The translations under genes were made by a program, and so were the position numbers. This document shows positions 8,356 to 16,174 of a stretch of DNA of 64,000 nucleotides, piece by piece; position 1 is the first letter of the stretch; every line of letters starts with the position of its first letter. A model generated the notes under the pieces. It was given only the letters and a program-made list of their open reading frames with translations, was not told the origin of the DNA and made no database searches. Where the stretch lies: contig CALXBH010000079.1 in assembly GCA_944386475.1 (NCBI GenBank), positions 1 to 64,000 on the forward strand, read 5' to 3'. Source of the DNA: an uncultured Clostridia bacterium. GTDB lineage: Bacteria; Bacillota; Clostridia; Oscillospirales; Ruminococcaceae.

Positions 8356-10562
8356 AAAAATGGCTGATTTATGTAGGAAGCACCCTGCTGATCCTGGCGT
8401 TTATGGTGCAGATGGGCTGGCTTGAAATCATCGGGATCCACCGGGTCTCTTTTGGAAGCGGCCAGCCCGACGACGTAACGCGGGTCGATACGACGTCCTA
8501 CAGCGTAGAAGACGGCGTCGCCTACCGGGTAAAGGCGGAGGGAGAATATTTTTACATCTATTCCCCCGAAAGCGGCCAGTGGGAGCAGGTTTTTTGGAAG
8601 GGCGTCAACATCGGCGCCGGCGAACCCGGCCTGTTTCCCGGCGAGCTTACCATAAGCTATGAGGATTATTACCGGTGGTTCGGCTATATCTCCGACATGA
8701 ACTGCAACTGCATCCGCGTATACACCACCATGCGCCCGCAGTTTTATCAGGCGCTGTATGATTTTAACAGTCAGGCCGAAAACCCGCTGTACCTCTTTCA
8801 CGGGGTGTGGATGGACGAGGACGACATTGCAACCTATTCCGATGTGTATGCCGAAAACGAAAAGATCAAAACCGACTTTATCACAGACGCCCTCAACTGC
8901 GTAGACGTCATCATGGGCAACGCCGTTTTGCCGGAACGGGCCGGTTTTGCCTCGGGCACCTATACAGCCGACGTATCCAAGTGGTTTGCCGGATGGATCC
9001 TGGGCATCGAAAGCGATGCGAAATTCATCCAAAACACAAACGACTCCAATCCGGATAAGAATACCTATGAGGGCACCTATCTGTACACCTATGGCGCCAC
9101 GCCTTTTGAGGCGTTCTACTGCGAAGCAGGCGACCGGGTGATTACCTATATGACCGAGGAATACGGCATCCAGTGCCCTGTGGCATTTGCAAACTGGGTC
9201 ACCACCGACCCGCTCTCCCACCCGGAAGAACCCTACCCGGACGAGGATCTTCTCACCTTTAACACCGAAAGCATTAAAAGCCGGGCGGAATATAAGTCCA
9301 ATCTGTTTGCCTCTTACCACGTGTACCCGTACTATCCCGACTCTATGAACTACCAAAGCGATTACCTTTCCTATACCGATTCGGAGGGCAAGGTGAATAC
9401 CTATGAGGCTTATTTAAAGGATTTAAAGCAGGTGCACACCATGCCGATCATCATCGCCGAATTCGGCACTCCAACCAGCCGGGGCGTCACCCACAGAAGC
9501 GTAATGGGCTATAATCAGGGCGGCGTGGATGAAACCGAGCAGGGCGAAATGCTGGCGGATATGTTCCGCTCGATTCACGACAGCGATTACGCCGGGGCCA
9601 TTGTTTTCTCCTGGCAGGACGAATGGTTCAAACGCACCTGGAACACCGAAAATTTCGATATCGCGGATTCCCGCCCCTATTGGTCCAACATGCAGACCTC
9701 CGAGCAGAACTTTGGAATCCTCGCCTTTGACCCAGGCGAGGAAACCACCGTCTGCGTACTGGATGGAAATTCCGGGGAATGGAATGACGACGAAAAAATC
9801 GCGTCGGGAAACTGCGGGGATCTGTACATGAAAAGCGACGAGCGGTATGTCTATTTTATGGTGGACATAGCGGACGGCTTTGAGTACCGTTTTGATACCG
9901 ACACCCTGCTTATCCCCATCGACACCATCAGCGGCCAGGGAAACACCAAAATGAACGACAATGGCGCCACCTTTGACCGGGAAGCGGATTTTGTGATCCA
10001 AATTAACGGCAAAGACAATTCCCGGATTGTGGTGGACTCCTATTACGATTCTTATTATTTCCTGTACGGTGAGCAGTATCAGATGATCGATACTGTCAGC
10101 GACATCACTGTGAAAAACAGCGGCCGTTTTAACCCCATGATGCTCTGCACCGGGTATGAAATGACCATTCCCACCACCAACCAGGTGATCGAGTTTGACA
10201 GCTATGAGACAGGAAAGCTCACCTACGGCAACGGCGACCCCTCCGCCGAGGACTACAAGTCCCTTTCGGACTTTATCTACAACGAGCAGGAAGGCACCCT
10301 GGAAATCCGCATACCCTGGCAGCTGCTCAATGTGATGGATCCGTCCTCCAAACAGATCATGAGCGATTTTTATACCGAGCAAAGCATCACATCTACTGAT
10401 TTTGACGGCTTTACGGTTGGCTTAGGCGTTATCGGAGACCAAAGCATATCCCTATCCCTAAACGGCACCTATACCTATGATGGCTGGACAACGCCCACCT
10501 ATCACGAGCGGCTGAAACCTTCCTACAATATTTTGCAAAAAGCGCTGGAGGAGTTGAACTAG
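8352..10562 (+). CDS. membrane-anchored clan GH-A glycosidase-like protein with C-terminal beta domain
   Basis: The 736-aa protein has a short cytoplasmic start and one membrane helix (about 4-22), so it is anchored outside the cell. A TIM-barrel-like domain follows (about 75-440), with KGVNIGAGEPG, an acid/base candidate in ILGIESD (E220), YHVYPYYP, and a nucleophile candidate in IIAEFGTPTSRG (E370). The C-terminal domain (about 460-736) has alternating strands and RIPWQLLNVMDP, which resembles CBM9/DOMON-like sandwiches. I infer an endo-acting glycosidase or transglycosylase that trims or modifies the exported polymer. The exact GH family cannot be fixed by eye. Its ATG overlaps the synthase stop and it ends with TAG. 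Confidence 0.83.
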   Translation: MKKWLIYVGSTLLILAFMVQMGWLEIIGIHRVSFGSGQPDDVTRVDTTSYSVEDGVAYRVKAEGEYFYIYSPESGQWEQVFWKGVNIGAGEPGLFPGELTISYEDYYRWFGYISDMNCNCIRVYTTMRPQFYQALYDFNSQAENPLYLFHGVWMDEDDIATYSDVYAENEKIKTDFITDALNCVDVIMGNAVLPERAGFASGTYTADVSKWFAGWILGIESDAKFIQNTNDSNPDKNTYEGTYLYTYGATPFEAFYCEAGDRVITYMTEEYGIQCPVAFANWVTTDPLSHPEEPYPDEDLLTFNTESIKSRAEYKSNLFASYHVYPYYPDSMNYQSDYLSYTDSEGKVNTYEAYLKDLKQVHTMPIIIAEFGTPTSRGVTHRSVMGYNQGGVDETEQGEMLADMFRSIHDSDYAGAIVFSWQDEWFKRTWNTENFDIADSRPYWSNMQTSEQNFGILAFDPGEETTVCVLDGNSGEWNDDEKIASGNCGDLYMKSDERYVYFMVDIADGFEYRFDTDTLLIPIDTISGQGNTKMNDNGATFDREADFVIQINGKDNSRIVVDSYYDSYYFLYGEQYQMIDTVSDITVKNSGRFNPMMLCTGYEMTIPTTNQVIEFDSYETGKLTYGNGDPSAEDYKSLSDFIYNEQEGTLEIRIPWQLLNVMDPSSKQIMSDFYTEQSITSTDFDGFTVGLGVIGDQSISLSLNGTYTYDGWTTPTYHERLKPSYNILQKALEELN

Positions 10563-10564
10563 GC

Positions 10565-12763
10565 TTGTCAAAAAAAACCGTAATCCTCCTGTCGGCAGCG
10601 GCCCTTCTCTTTGTGCTGGCGGCCATCGTTGTAAAGATCCTGCTGAATCCGTCTGACGCGCCGCCCTCCCCTTCTGGTTCGTCCTCTTCCTCCGCCGCGC
10701 CGGAGATTCCCTCCGATCAGCTCACCGTCCCGGACATTGACAGCGGCGGCGTCACCCTCCATTTTCGTGCGGTGAATCAATACTTTTACAGGAAAAACGA
10801 AGACGGATGGGGGGCTGCCTATTTAAAGGGCGTCAACATGGGGCTTACCGAGGCCACCACCGACCTTAATAATCCCAATGTCTCCTATGAGACCTACCGG
10901 GAATGGCTGTCCCTGATTGCCGAAATGAACGCCAACACCGTCCGGGTGTTCACCGCCATGCCGCCCCAGTTTTATGCGGCGCTATACGACCACAACGCCG
11001 AGGCCTCCTCCCCCCTGGATCTGATACAGGGCATCTGGTTTAACGAAACCTATATGACCGAGGGCGACAACGCCTTTGAGGAGGACGGCCGGACGGTGGA
11101 GGCCTTTAAGCGCGCTGTTCGGGAAACCTTGGATATGATACACGGAAACAGCGACTACACCGATTACGGCGAAATTCAAAACGCCGTTTATTCCCACGAT
11201 GTTTCCCCCTACCTCGCAGGCTATATTTTAGGGCTCGAGTGGGATCCGGGATTTGTGGAGCGGACAAACGCCCAGCTTTCCCGGGCAGGCTATGCCGGCA
11301 ATTATCTCAAAACTGCCGAGGACGCCACGGCTTTTGAAAGCTTTCTCTGCGAAGTGGGCGACTACCTGATCTCCTATGAGACCGAAACCTATTCCGCCCA
11401 AACTCCGGTGGCGTTTTTAAACTGGCAGACCACCGATACCCTGACCCATTCCAACGAGCCCTTTGAAGAGGAGGACATGGTTTCGGTAAACACCGAAGCG
11501 ATTCTCCCCACCGGTCAATATTACTGCGGGCTGTTTGCCGCGGTGGATGTATACCCCTATTATCCGGAATTTATGAATTACCAGCCCGAATACCTGGAAG
11601 CGGATGAGGCAGGCGATGTGAATCCTTATAAAGCTTATCTCAAAGACCTGCGCACCCAGTACAGCGTTCCGGTGATCATCGCGGAGTTTGGCGTACCCAC
11701 CTCCCGGGGCAGGGCGCACCAATCCGTGATGGGCTATCATCAGGGCGGGCTTACCGAACAGCAGCAGGGAGAGGCTATCGTCAGCATGATGGAGGCCATC
11801 GCCGGGGAAGGCTGCGCCGGTTCTCTCATCTTCTCCTGGCAGGACGAATGGTTCAAACAGACCTGGAACACCTACCGGTATTCCCCGGACGATGCCGCCG
11901 TGCGCACCCCCAATGTCCAGTCGGCGGAACAAAGCTACGGCTTGCTGGCCATGGAACCGGGGCAAACGGCTGTCTGCCTGGTGGACGGGCTTGATAATGA
12001 ATGGCAGGATGTATCCCCTGTGGCACAAAACGGCGGAAACTCCGTTTCCGCCCTCTGGAACGAGGGGTATCTGTATCTTAAAATCGAAACCTCCGATTTC
12101 GATTTTAACAGCGACACCCTGCTTGTCCCCATACAAATCACCGGAAAAGGCAGCAGCTTTTCGGAAGAATACGATACTACCTTCAGCGGTGCGGCCGATT
12201 TTCTGCTGGTGATAAACGGAGAAAACGGCACGCGGCTTTTAACCGATGCTTACGAGGACCTGTTTTATTACACCTATTCTTATGAGAACGGCGTATTTGA
12301 CCGGGATGAACGCTTGGAACAGCCGGGTAGCGGCCTTTACAACCCCATCCGGCAGTTTCTTTCCAACGAGATCATCCTCCCCCTGACCGGTGAGACGATC
12401 GAGCCCCAGTACGTCGAAAGCGGGAAGCTCACCTACGGCATTGCCGATCCGGACAGCCCCGCCTATAATTCCCTGGCGGATTTTTACTGTCAGGAGGGGG
12501 TTGTAGAACTGCGCATTCCGTGGTATCTTTTAAATGTAATGAACAGTACGACCGGTGTCTGCCTAAACGATTTTTACGCGGCGGACGGTGTGGATGTAGC
12601 GGATATGCCGGGCGTTTCCCTGGGACTTGGCATCCCTGGGGAACAACATATTCCTATGCAGGATATTGGCTATGCCACTAAGGAGCGTTCATCCTTTCAC
12701 ACCCGGCTAAAAAAATCCTACGGGATTGTACAAAACGCCTTGGAAAATTTTATGGAATATTAA
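10565..12763 (+). CDS. membrane-anchored clan GH-A glycosidase-like protein (second copy)
   Basis: This is a paralogue of the preceding gene along its full length (732 aa). It starts at a TTG, 2 bases after the upstream stop, with GGAGG at about 10549. A membrane helix (about 5-22) is followed by a Ser/Pro-rich linker (about 30-50), then the barrel with LKGVNMGL, ILGLEWD (E225, acid/base candidate) and IIAEFGVPTSRG (E374, nucleophile candidate), then the same C-terminal beta domain ending in RIPWYLLNVMN. Both catalytic candidates are kept. Tandem duplication after a single-copy ancestor is likely. The linker sets it apart from its neighbour and may place it further from the membrane. Confidence 0.83.
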   Translation: MSKKTVILLSAAALLFVLAAIVVKILLNPSDAPPSPSGSSSSSAAPEIPSDQLTVPDIDSGGVTLHFRAVNQYFYRKNEDGWGAAYLKGVNMGLTEATTDLNNPNVSYETYREWLSLIAEMNANTVRVFTAMPPQFYAALYDHNAEASSPLDLIQGIWFNETYMTEGDNAFEEDGRTVEAFKRAVRETLDMIHGNSDYTDYGEIQNAVYSHDVSPYLAGYILGLEWDPGFVERTNAQLSRAGYAGNYLKTAEDATAFESFLCEVGDYLISYETETYSAQTPVAFLNWQTTDTLTHSNEPFEEEDMVSVNTEAILPTGQYYCGLFAAVDVYPYYPEFMNYQPEYLEADEAGDVNPYKAYLKDLRTQYSVPVIIAEFGVPTSRGRAHQSVMGYHQGGLTEQQQGEAIVSMMEAIAGEGCAGSLIFSWQDEWFKQTWNTYRYSPDDAAVRTPNVQSAEQSYGLLAMEPGQTAVCLVDGLDNEWQDVSPVAQNGGNSVSALWNEGYLYLKIETSDFDFNSDTLLVPIQITGKGSSFSEEYDTTFSGAADFLLVINGENGTRLLTDAYEDLFYYTYSYENGVFDRDERLEQPGSGLYNPIRQFLSNEIILPLTGETIEPQYVESGKLTYGIADPDSPAYNSLADFYCQEGVVELRIPWYLLNVMNSTTGVCLNDFYAADGVDVADMPGVSLGLGIPGEQHIPMQDIGYATKERSSFHTRLKKSYGIVQNALENFMEY

Positions 12764-12806
12764 AGAGATTTCAGACATATTCCGTTATAGCAGTAGGAGG
12801 TACAAG

Positions 12807-13988
12807 ATGAATCAGTTTAAAAAATCTTTTCGGGGATACCGTATCGCCGAGGTGGACGAACGGCTGTATGAGCTGGAATCCCAACTGAAAGCGTCGGAAG
12901 CGCGGTGCGAGCTGTTGGAAAAACAGCTTAATGAAAGCAAGCTGTCGGAAAAGCAGCTTAACGAAGCCAGGCAGGAAGCAGACAGGGCGCAGGCACACCT
13001 GGAGGACCGCAACGCTGAGATCCGCAAGTTAAAAGACAGCTATGAACAGCTGCGCCTGGAACAAACCGAAAAACAGACGCAGGCGGAGTCTATCGGCCGG
13101 GTCTATCTTAAAGCCTTTGAAAGCGGTCGTGAAATCGCCATGGCGCCGGCCCCTCATGTAGAGGAGTTCCTGCAGGACGTAGAAGACGCGGCGGCCAAAT
13201 CCGGCCTGGAACTGTCCGGCGCAAAACGGGATTTTGCCAACGCCTCGGATAAAATGGCCGCCATTATCGCTGAGATTCACCGCCTGGCGGAATTTCTCAA
13301 CCACCGCTTTGAGGAGCTTGCCACCGGCGTAGAGAACATGGACAACGTTTATATGCAGTTTGACCGTGTAAAAGACGCTACAAAGGCGGACATCGAACGA
13401 ATCCGCAGAAACTATGAACAGGTAATAAGCGAATACAAAGACACCCCTTCCTCCTACCCTGCAAAACTAAACCCGGCGGCTAAATATCAGCCTGGTGAAA
13501 CAGCTTCGGCCTCTGGTAAAGACGATTTTAGCAGCGCGATTCCTGGAAAGCCGCTTTCGCAGGTGGAACAGGAATTCTCCTCCGCTTCGGCCTCTGCTGC
13601 AACCATGGTTATTATCGATCCGACTGTATCTGCGAAAGCGGCATCCAAGGATGCTTTTGACAGCCGTTCATCGGTTCCAGAGGCCCCCTTGCTGTCAGAT
13701 AACGCTCCATCAGACAATGGAACTTCGGGCGATGACAACACGGCTGCTCCCGTCCAGCCCGCAGTAGTTTCCAGCGATGAGGCGGAACAAAAGGGCAAAC
13801 TTGATGAAAAAAACAGCGCGCCTACAGCGGCGGATACCTCCGCTGATTTTCGCGACGGAAAAAACAGCGATACAGAAGACGCGCCTTCCCAAGTAAACAC
13901 AGCAGCCGATGCGGATCAGGAACCAAGTAAAGAAAAAATGCGTGGCCAAAATATCCTGAACCTTTTAAACAAATACCAGAAAAAGTAA
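12807..13988 (+). CDS. DivIVA-like coiled-coil protein
   Basis: I chose the ATG at 12807 because AGGAGG at 12795-12800 precedes it at good spacing; an upstream in-frame ATG has no such site. The N-terminus FKKSFRGYRIAEVDERL fits the DivIVA/GpsB membrane-binding motif (F-x5-GY-x4-VD-x-x-L). A long coiled coil follows (about 20-90), then a second helical segment (about 130-215), and an acidic, Ser/Ala/Pro-rich, probably disordered tail to residue 393. DivIVA-type proteins sense negative membrane curvature at poles and septa. As last gene of the polysaccharide run it may place the synthase complex in the cell (inference). Confidence 0.75.
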   Translation: MNQFKKSFRGYRIAEVDERLYELESQLKASEARCELLEKQLNESKLSEKQLNEARQEADRAQAHLEDRNAEIRKLKDSYEQLRLEQTEKQTQAESIGRVYLKAFESGREIAMAPAPHVEEFLQDVEDAAAKSGLELSGAKRDFANASDKMAAIIAEIHRLAEFLNHRFEELATGVENMDNVYMQFDRVKDATKADIERIRRNYEQVISEYKDTPSSYPAKLNPAAKYQPGETASASGKDDFSSAIPGKPLSQVEQEFSSASASAATMVIIDPTVSAKAASKDAFDSRSSVPEAPLLSDNAPSDNGTSGDDNTAAPVQPAVVSSDEAEQKGKLDEKNSAPTAADTSADFRDGKNSDTEDAPSQVNTAADADQEPSKEKMRGQNILNLLNKYQKK

Positions 13989-14058
13989 ACGGATTTAAAA
14001 AAGCAGTTAACATATGTTTATTTTTGGCTGAATTTACAGTTTGTTCACAATTATACCA

Positions 14059-14087
14059 TTGCATATATTGGAGAAAATTAGTATAAT
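14059..14087 (+). promoter_or_regulatory. sigma-A type promoter of the c-di-GMP riboswitch transcript
   Basis: A -35 TTGCAT (14059-14064) and a -10 TATAAT (14082-14087) are separated by 17 bases. Transcription would begin a few bases before the aptamer. Confidence 0.75.
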
Positions 14088-14100
14088 ATAGATGAGTGAA

Positions 14101-14197
14101 AAAGGGCAAACTGTCAGAAATGGCAGGACGCAAAATCATGGGCCTAAGGCTATTGGAAGCGGGGGTGTCGCCGTTTGTCAATAGCTATGGTCGCCAG
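14101..14197 (+). ncRNA. cyclic di-GMP-I (GEMM) riboswitch aptamer
   Basis: The conserved GEMM-I features appear in order: GGCAAAC at about 14104, a stem CTGTCA/TGGCAG closed by a GAAA tetraloop, GGACGCAAA, GGCCTAA, a second stem GGCTATTG/CAATAGCT with an internal loop, and ATGGTCGCCAG at the 3' end. This matches the established class I c-di-GMP aptamer. It sits between its own promoter and a terminator-like hairpin in front of a secreted protein gene. It is therefore expected to make that gene respond to c-di-GMP. Whether the switch is on or off when bound is not evident from reading alone. Confidence 0.9.
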
Positions 14198-14200
14198 ACT

Positions 14201-14240
14201 GCTCCTCTATCTAAAAGCAGCTTTAGAGAGGAGTTTTTTT
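14201..14240 (+). terminator. riboswitch expression-platform terminator that contains the ribosome binding site
   Basis: The arm CTCCTCTATCTAAA pairs with TTTAGAGAGGAG and is followed directly by seven T and the ATG of the next gene. The GAGAGGAG ribosome binding site is the 3' arm of the hairpin. Folding would both end transcription and hide the ribosome binding site. Confidence 0.75.
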
Positions 14241-15392
14241 ATGAAATTAAAAAGATTGTTGGCCCCGTTATTTGCGGTGATATTCACCGTCGTTTGTATT
14301 GTCTCGGTGATTCCTGTTTCTGCACAGGATCTTACCCGGGCAGAGGTTTATATCCGCAACGACGGCAATCCCATCCCCTATGCAGAGGCTGAAAAACCTG
14401 CCGATGAATATTTTCTCGTAACCCAAGGGTATCTTAAAACCGCCGAGGAAGTCTATAACCTGCAGGGTGTTGATGATCTTCTGAACAGAAGGCCCGGCGT
14501 AGTGACTCCGGAGGGACAGACGGTTGTTTGGTACGAAACTGTCAAAGAAGGAAACACCTGGCGCCTACACGGCGTGTACACCCCGGTTTATAAAGTGGTA
14601 TATGACGCCAATGCAGACGACGCTGTAGGTACAACTGCCGACAATACAAAATATAATTCATACAGCACGATTTCCATTGCGGAAAATGGTTACACCCGGG
14701 AAGGCTATGAATTTACCGGTTGGTCCACAAATCCCGACGGTACCGGCGGAAGGTTTTCTCCGGACAATCAGGTAACTATTTCAGAACTTTTTGCTTTCGC
14801 TTCCTCCAACACCATAACCTTGTACGCGGAGTGGAAAAAGATAGACACCCCTGAAGATTCCGGCAACCAAACTACTCTTGGCATCGTAACCCCCAAAAAG
14901 ATGTCTGTGCGGTTTGAGGACGGCAAAGTTTATAAAAACGGTGATTCCCTCCAAATTGAAGTCGGTAAAACCTATCGTTTCCAGATGTGCTCCAACAACT
15001 GGGACAACGACACCTATGACGACGAGGGCAACGGCCTGTGCGGCACCGTTGTATACAGTGTGCGGGTTTCGGACCGGTACGACGAACGCAGCTATGATGA
15101 AGCTACCAAGACGTTTGTTCTGCCCAAAGGCGATCCGGTGCTTCGTACCGACGTCAACTCCTGCTTTATGGCTTATCGCTATCACTTCACCAAGGGCGAT
15201 TACAACAAACAGACCGGCATTGAGCAGGTCGTGAACACCCCTTTGGAAAGCCTGTCGGTCAATCTGCCGCTCGGTTCCACCATTACATCCGACGCATATA
15301 AAAACCTCCAGTGGATTGATACAGCCCATGTGTTCATTGAGCGCGGAGAAGATTTGTCTCTGTCCTACACCGACTATTATTGGGAACATTAA
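14241..15392 (+). CDS. secreted protein with InlB/Listeria-Bacteroides repeat
   Basis: The start at 14241 follows GAGGAG and gives a clear signal peptide (MKLKR, hydrophobic core, cleavage near VSAQ at about 27). An upstream in-frame ATG lies inside the riboswitch and is rejected. Residues about 115-200 form one Listeria-Bacteroides beta-grasp repeat (YDAN, GYTREGYEFTGWSTNPDG, LYAEW). The remaining C-terminal part (about 220-383) is not recognised. No LPXTG motif or membrane anchor is present, so it is released or held non-covalently. Control by the c-di-GMP riboswitch suggests an adhesin or matrix protein that works with the polysaccharide locus upstream. Confidence 0.85.
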   Translation: MKLKRLLAPLFAVIFTVVCIVSVIPVSAQDLTRAEVYIRNDGNPIPYAEAEKPADEYFLVTQGYLKTAEEVYNLQGVDDLLNRRPGVVTPEGQTVVWYETVKEGNTWRLHGVYTPVYKVVYDANADDAVGTTADNTKYNSYSTISIAENGYTREGYEFTGWSTNPDGTGGRFSPDNQVTISELFAFASSNTITLYAEWKKIDTPEDSGNQTTLGIVTPKKMSVRFEDGKVYKNGDSLQIEVGKTYRFQMCSNNWDNDTYDDEGNGLCGTVVYSVRVSDRYDERSYDEATKTFVLPKGDPVLRTDVNSCFMAYRYHFTKGDYNKQTGIEQVVNTPLESLSVNLPLGSTITSDAYKNLQWIDTAHVFIERGEDLSLSYTDYYWEH

Positions 15393-15417
15393 CATCTGAA
15401 TTTTTAACAGAAAGCTT

Positions 15418-15457
15418 CCGCCGGGAGGGTGTTAAAAGCATCCTCCCGGCGGTTTTT
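15418..15457 (+). terminator. intrinsic terminator of the InlB-repeat gene
   Basis: The arms CCGCCGGGAGG and CCTCCCGGCGG pair perfectly over 11 bases and are followed by TTTTT. Confidence 0.9.
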
Positions 15458-15767
15458 ATAAGCCACGAAAAAGTATGTTTTTTATTCCTGGTATTGTATA
15501 AAGAAAGACAGCAAATCGGCCGTCCAACATTTGTTGAACGGCCGATTCTTGTTGCTTTAAATCCCGGCAGGACAAACGATCATAGGATTTGATCCGGCAC
15601 ATGGGACAGGAACAATGGATTTTCCCTTTTGCTAACCGCCCGGGTTTTCCCCTTGTCCATGCCTCAACATACCTATTTCCGCCAATCCGTTTGAGTATTC
15701 CCAGCTTTCGTTTGATGGCACGATTTCTTTGCCATCGATAATACGCACGGTTTCGATTCAACTTCAT
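15456..15767 (-). CDS. small basic Cys-containing protein, unknown
   Basis: The 103-aa protein starts at ATG 15767 behind GGGAG. The first 50 residues are very basic and rich in Arg, Lys, Tyr and Trp (NRAYYRWQRNRAIKRK). They are followed by CSCPMC and a further Cys about ten residues on, a possible zinc-binding site. It resembles short proteins often annotated as hypothetical in Firmicutes; nucleic-acid binding is a guess. The last about 25 residues overlap a strong palindrome at about 15513-15545 and may be a recent extension beyond the usual end. Confidence 0.6.
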   Translation of the reverse strand: MKLNRNRAYYRWQRNRAIKRKLGILKRIGGNRYVEAWTRGKPGRLAKGKIHCSCPMCRIKSYDRLSCRDLKQQESAVQQMLDGRFAVFLYTIPGIKNILFRGL

Positions 15768-15785
15768 TCACTCCCTGACAATTCG

Positions 15786-15832
15786 GGCAGCCTGTAAAAA
15801 GCGGCGGGAGCGTGGTCTTTCTACAGGCTGCC
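15786..15832 (-). other. leader hairpin of the small Cys-containing protein gene
   Basis: Within the 407-base gap 15768-16174, arms GGCAGCCTGTA (15786-15796) and TACAGGCTGCC (15822-15832) form an 11-bp perfect stem in the presumed 5' leader. The loop, read on the minus strand, contains CTCCC, which could pair with the GGGAG ribosome binding site. A weak -10 TATAAT (minus) lies at 15867-15872. The rest of the gap is AT-rich with no gene seen. Confidence 0.45.
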
Positions 15833-16068
15833 TATCTTATCAGGACAAACTTTTTGTACGTGTTTCATTATAATCACACCTCTATATTTTTAGTTTAGCA
15901 TATTTTTATGAATACCGAAATACCCAAATTTGTTTTTGCCGTTTTATTTAGGGGTGAACTCCTGATTCCTTATAATTAATCCTGTTATTTATTGCCGTGA
16001 TAACTTGTAAAATAATGCTATAAAATAAGGAATAGAAATTTCGCAGTTTATTTTTTATCGCTAAGTAT

Positions 16069-16096
16069 TTTCACACAACCGGATTTATGATATAAT
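16069..16096 (+). promoter_or_regulatory. promoter of the GT-C / YfhO / GT2 operon
   Basis: A -35-like TTTCAC (16069-16074) and a -10 TATAAT (16091-16096) are separated by 16 bases, about 75 bases before the first ATG. Confidence 0.55.
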
Positions 16097-16174
16097 AAAT
16101 TCGTTGCGTCTAAAGCGGACATTGCTTCCCAAAAGCAAATAGAAAATATTGACAAAAAGAAACGGGGGCTTTTT

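Noticed and set aside
8277..9356. A 359-codon minus-strand frame opposite the glycosidase-like gene
   Set aside because: It starts inside one strong gene and ends in another and shows shadow composition only.
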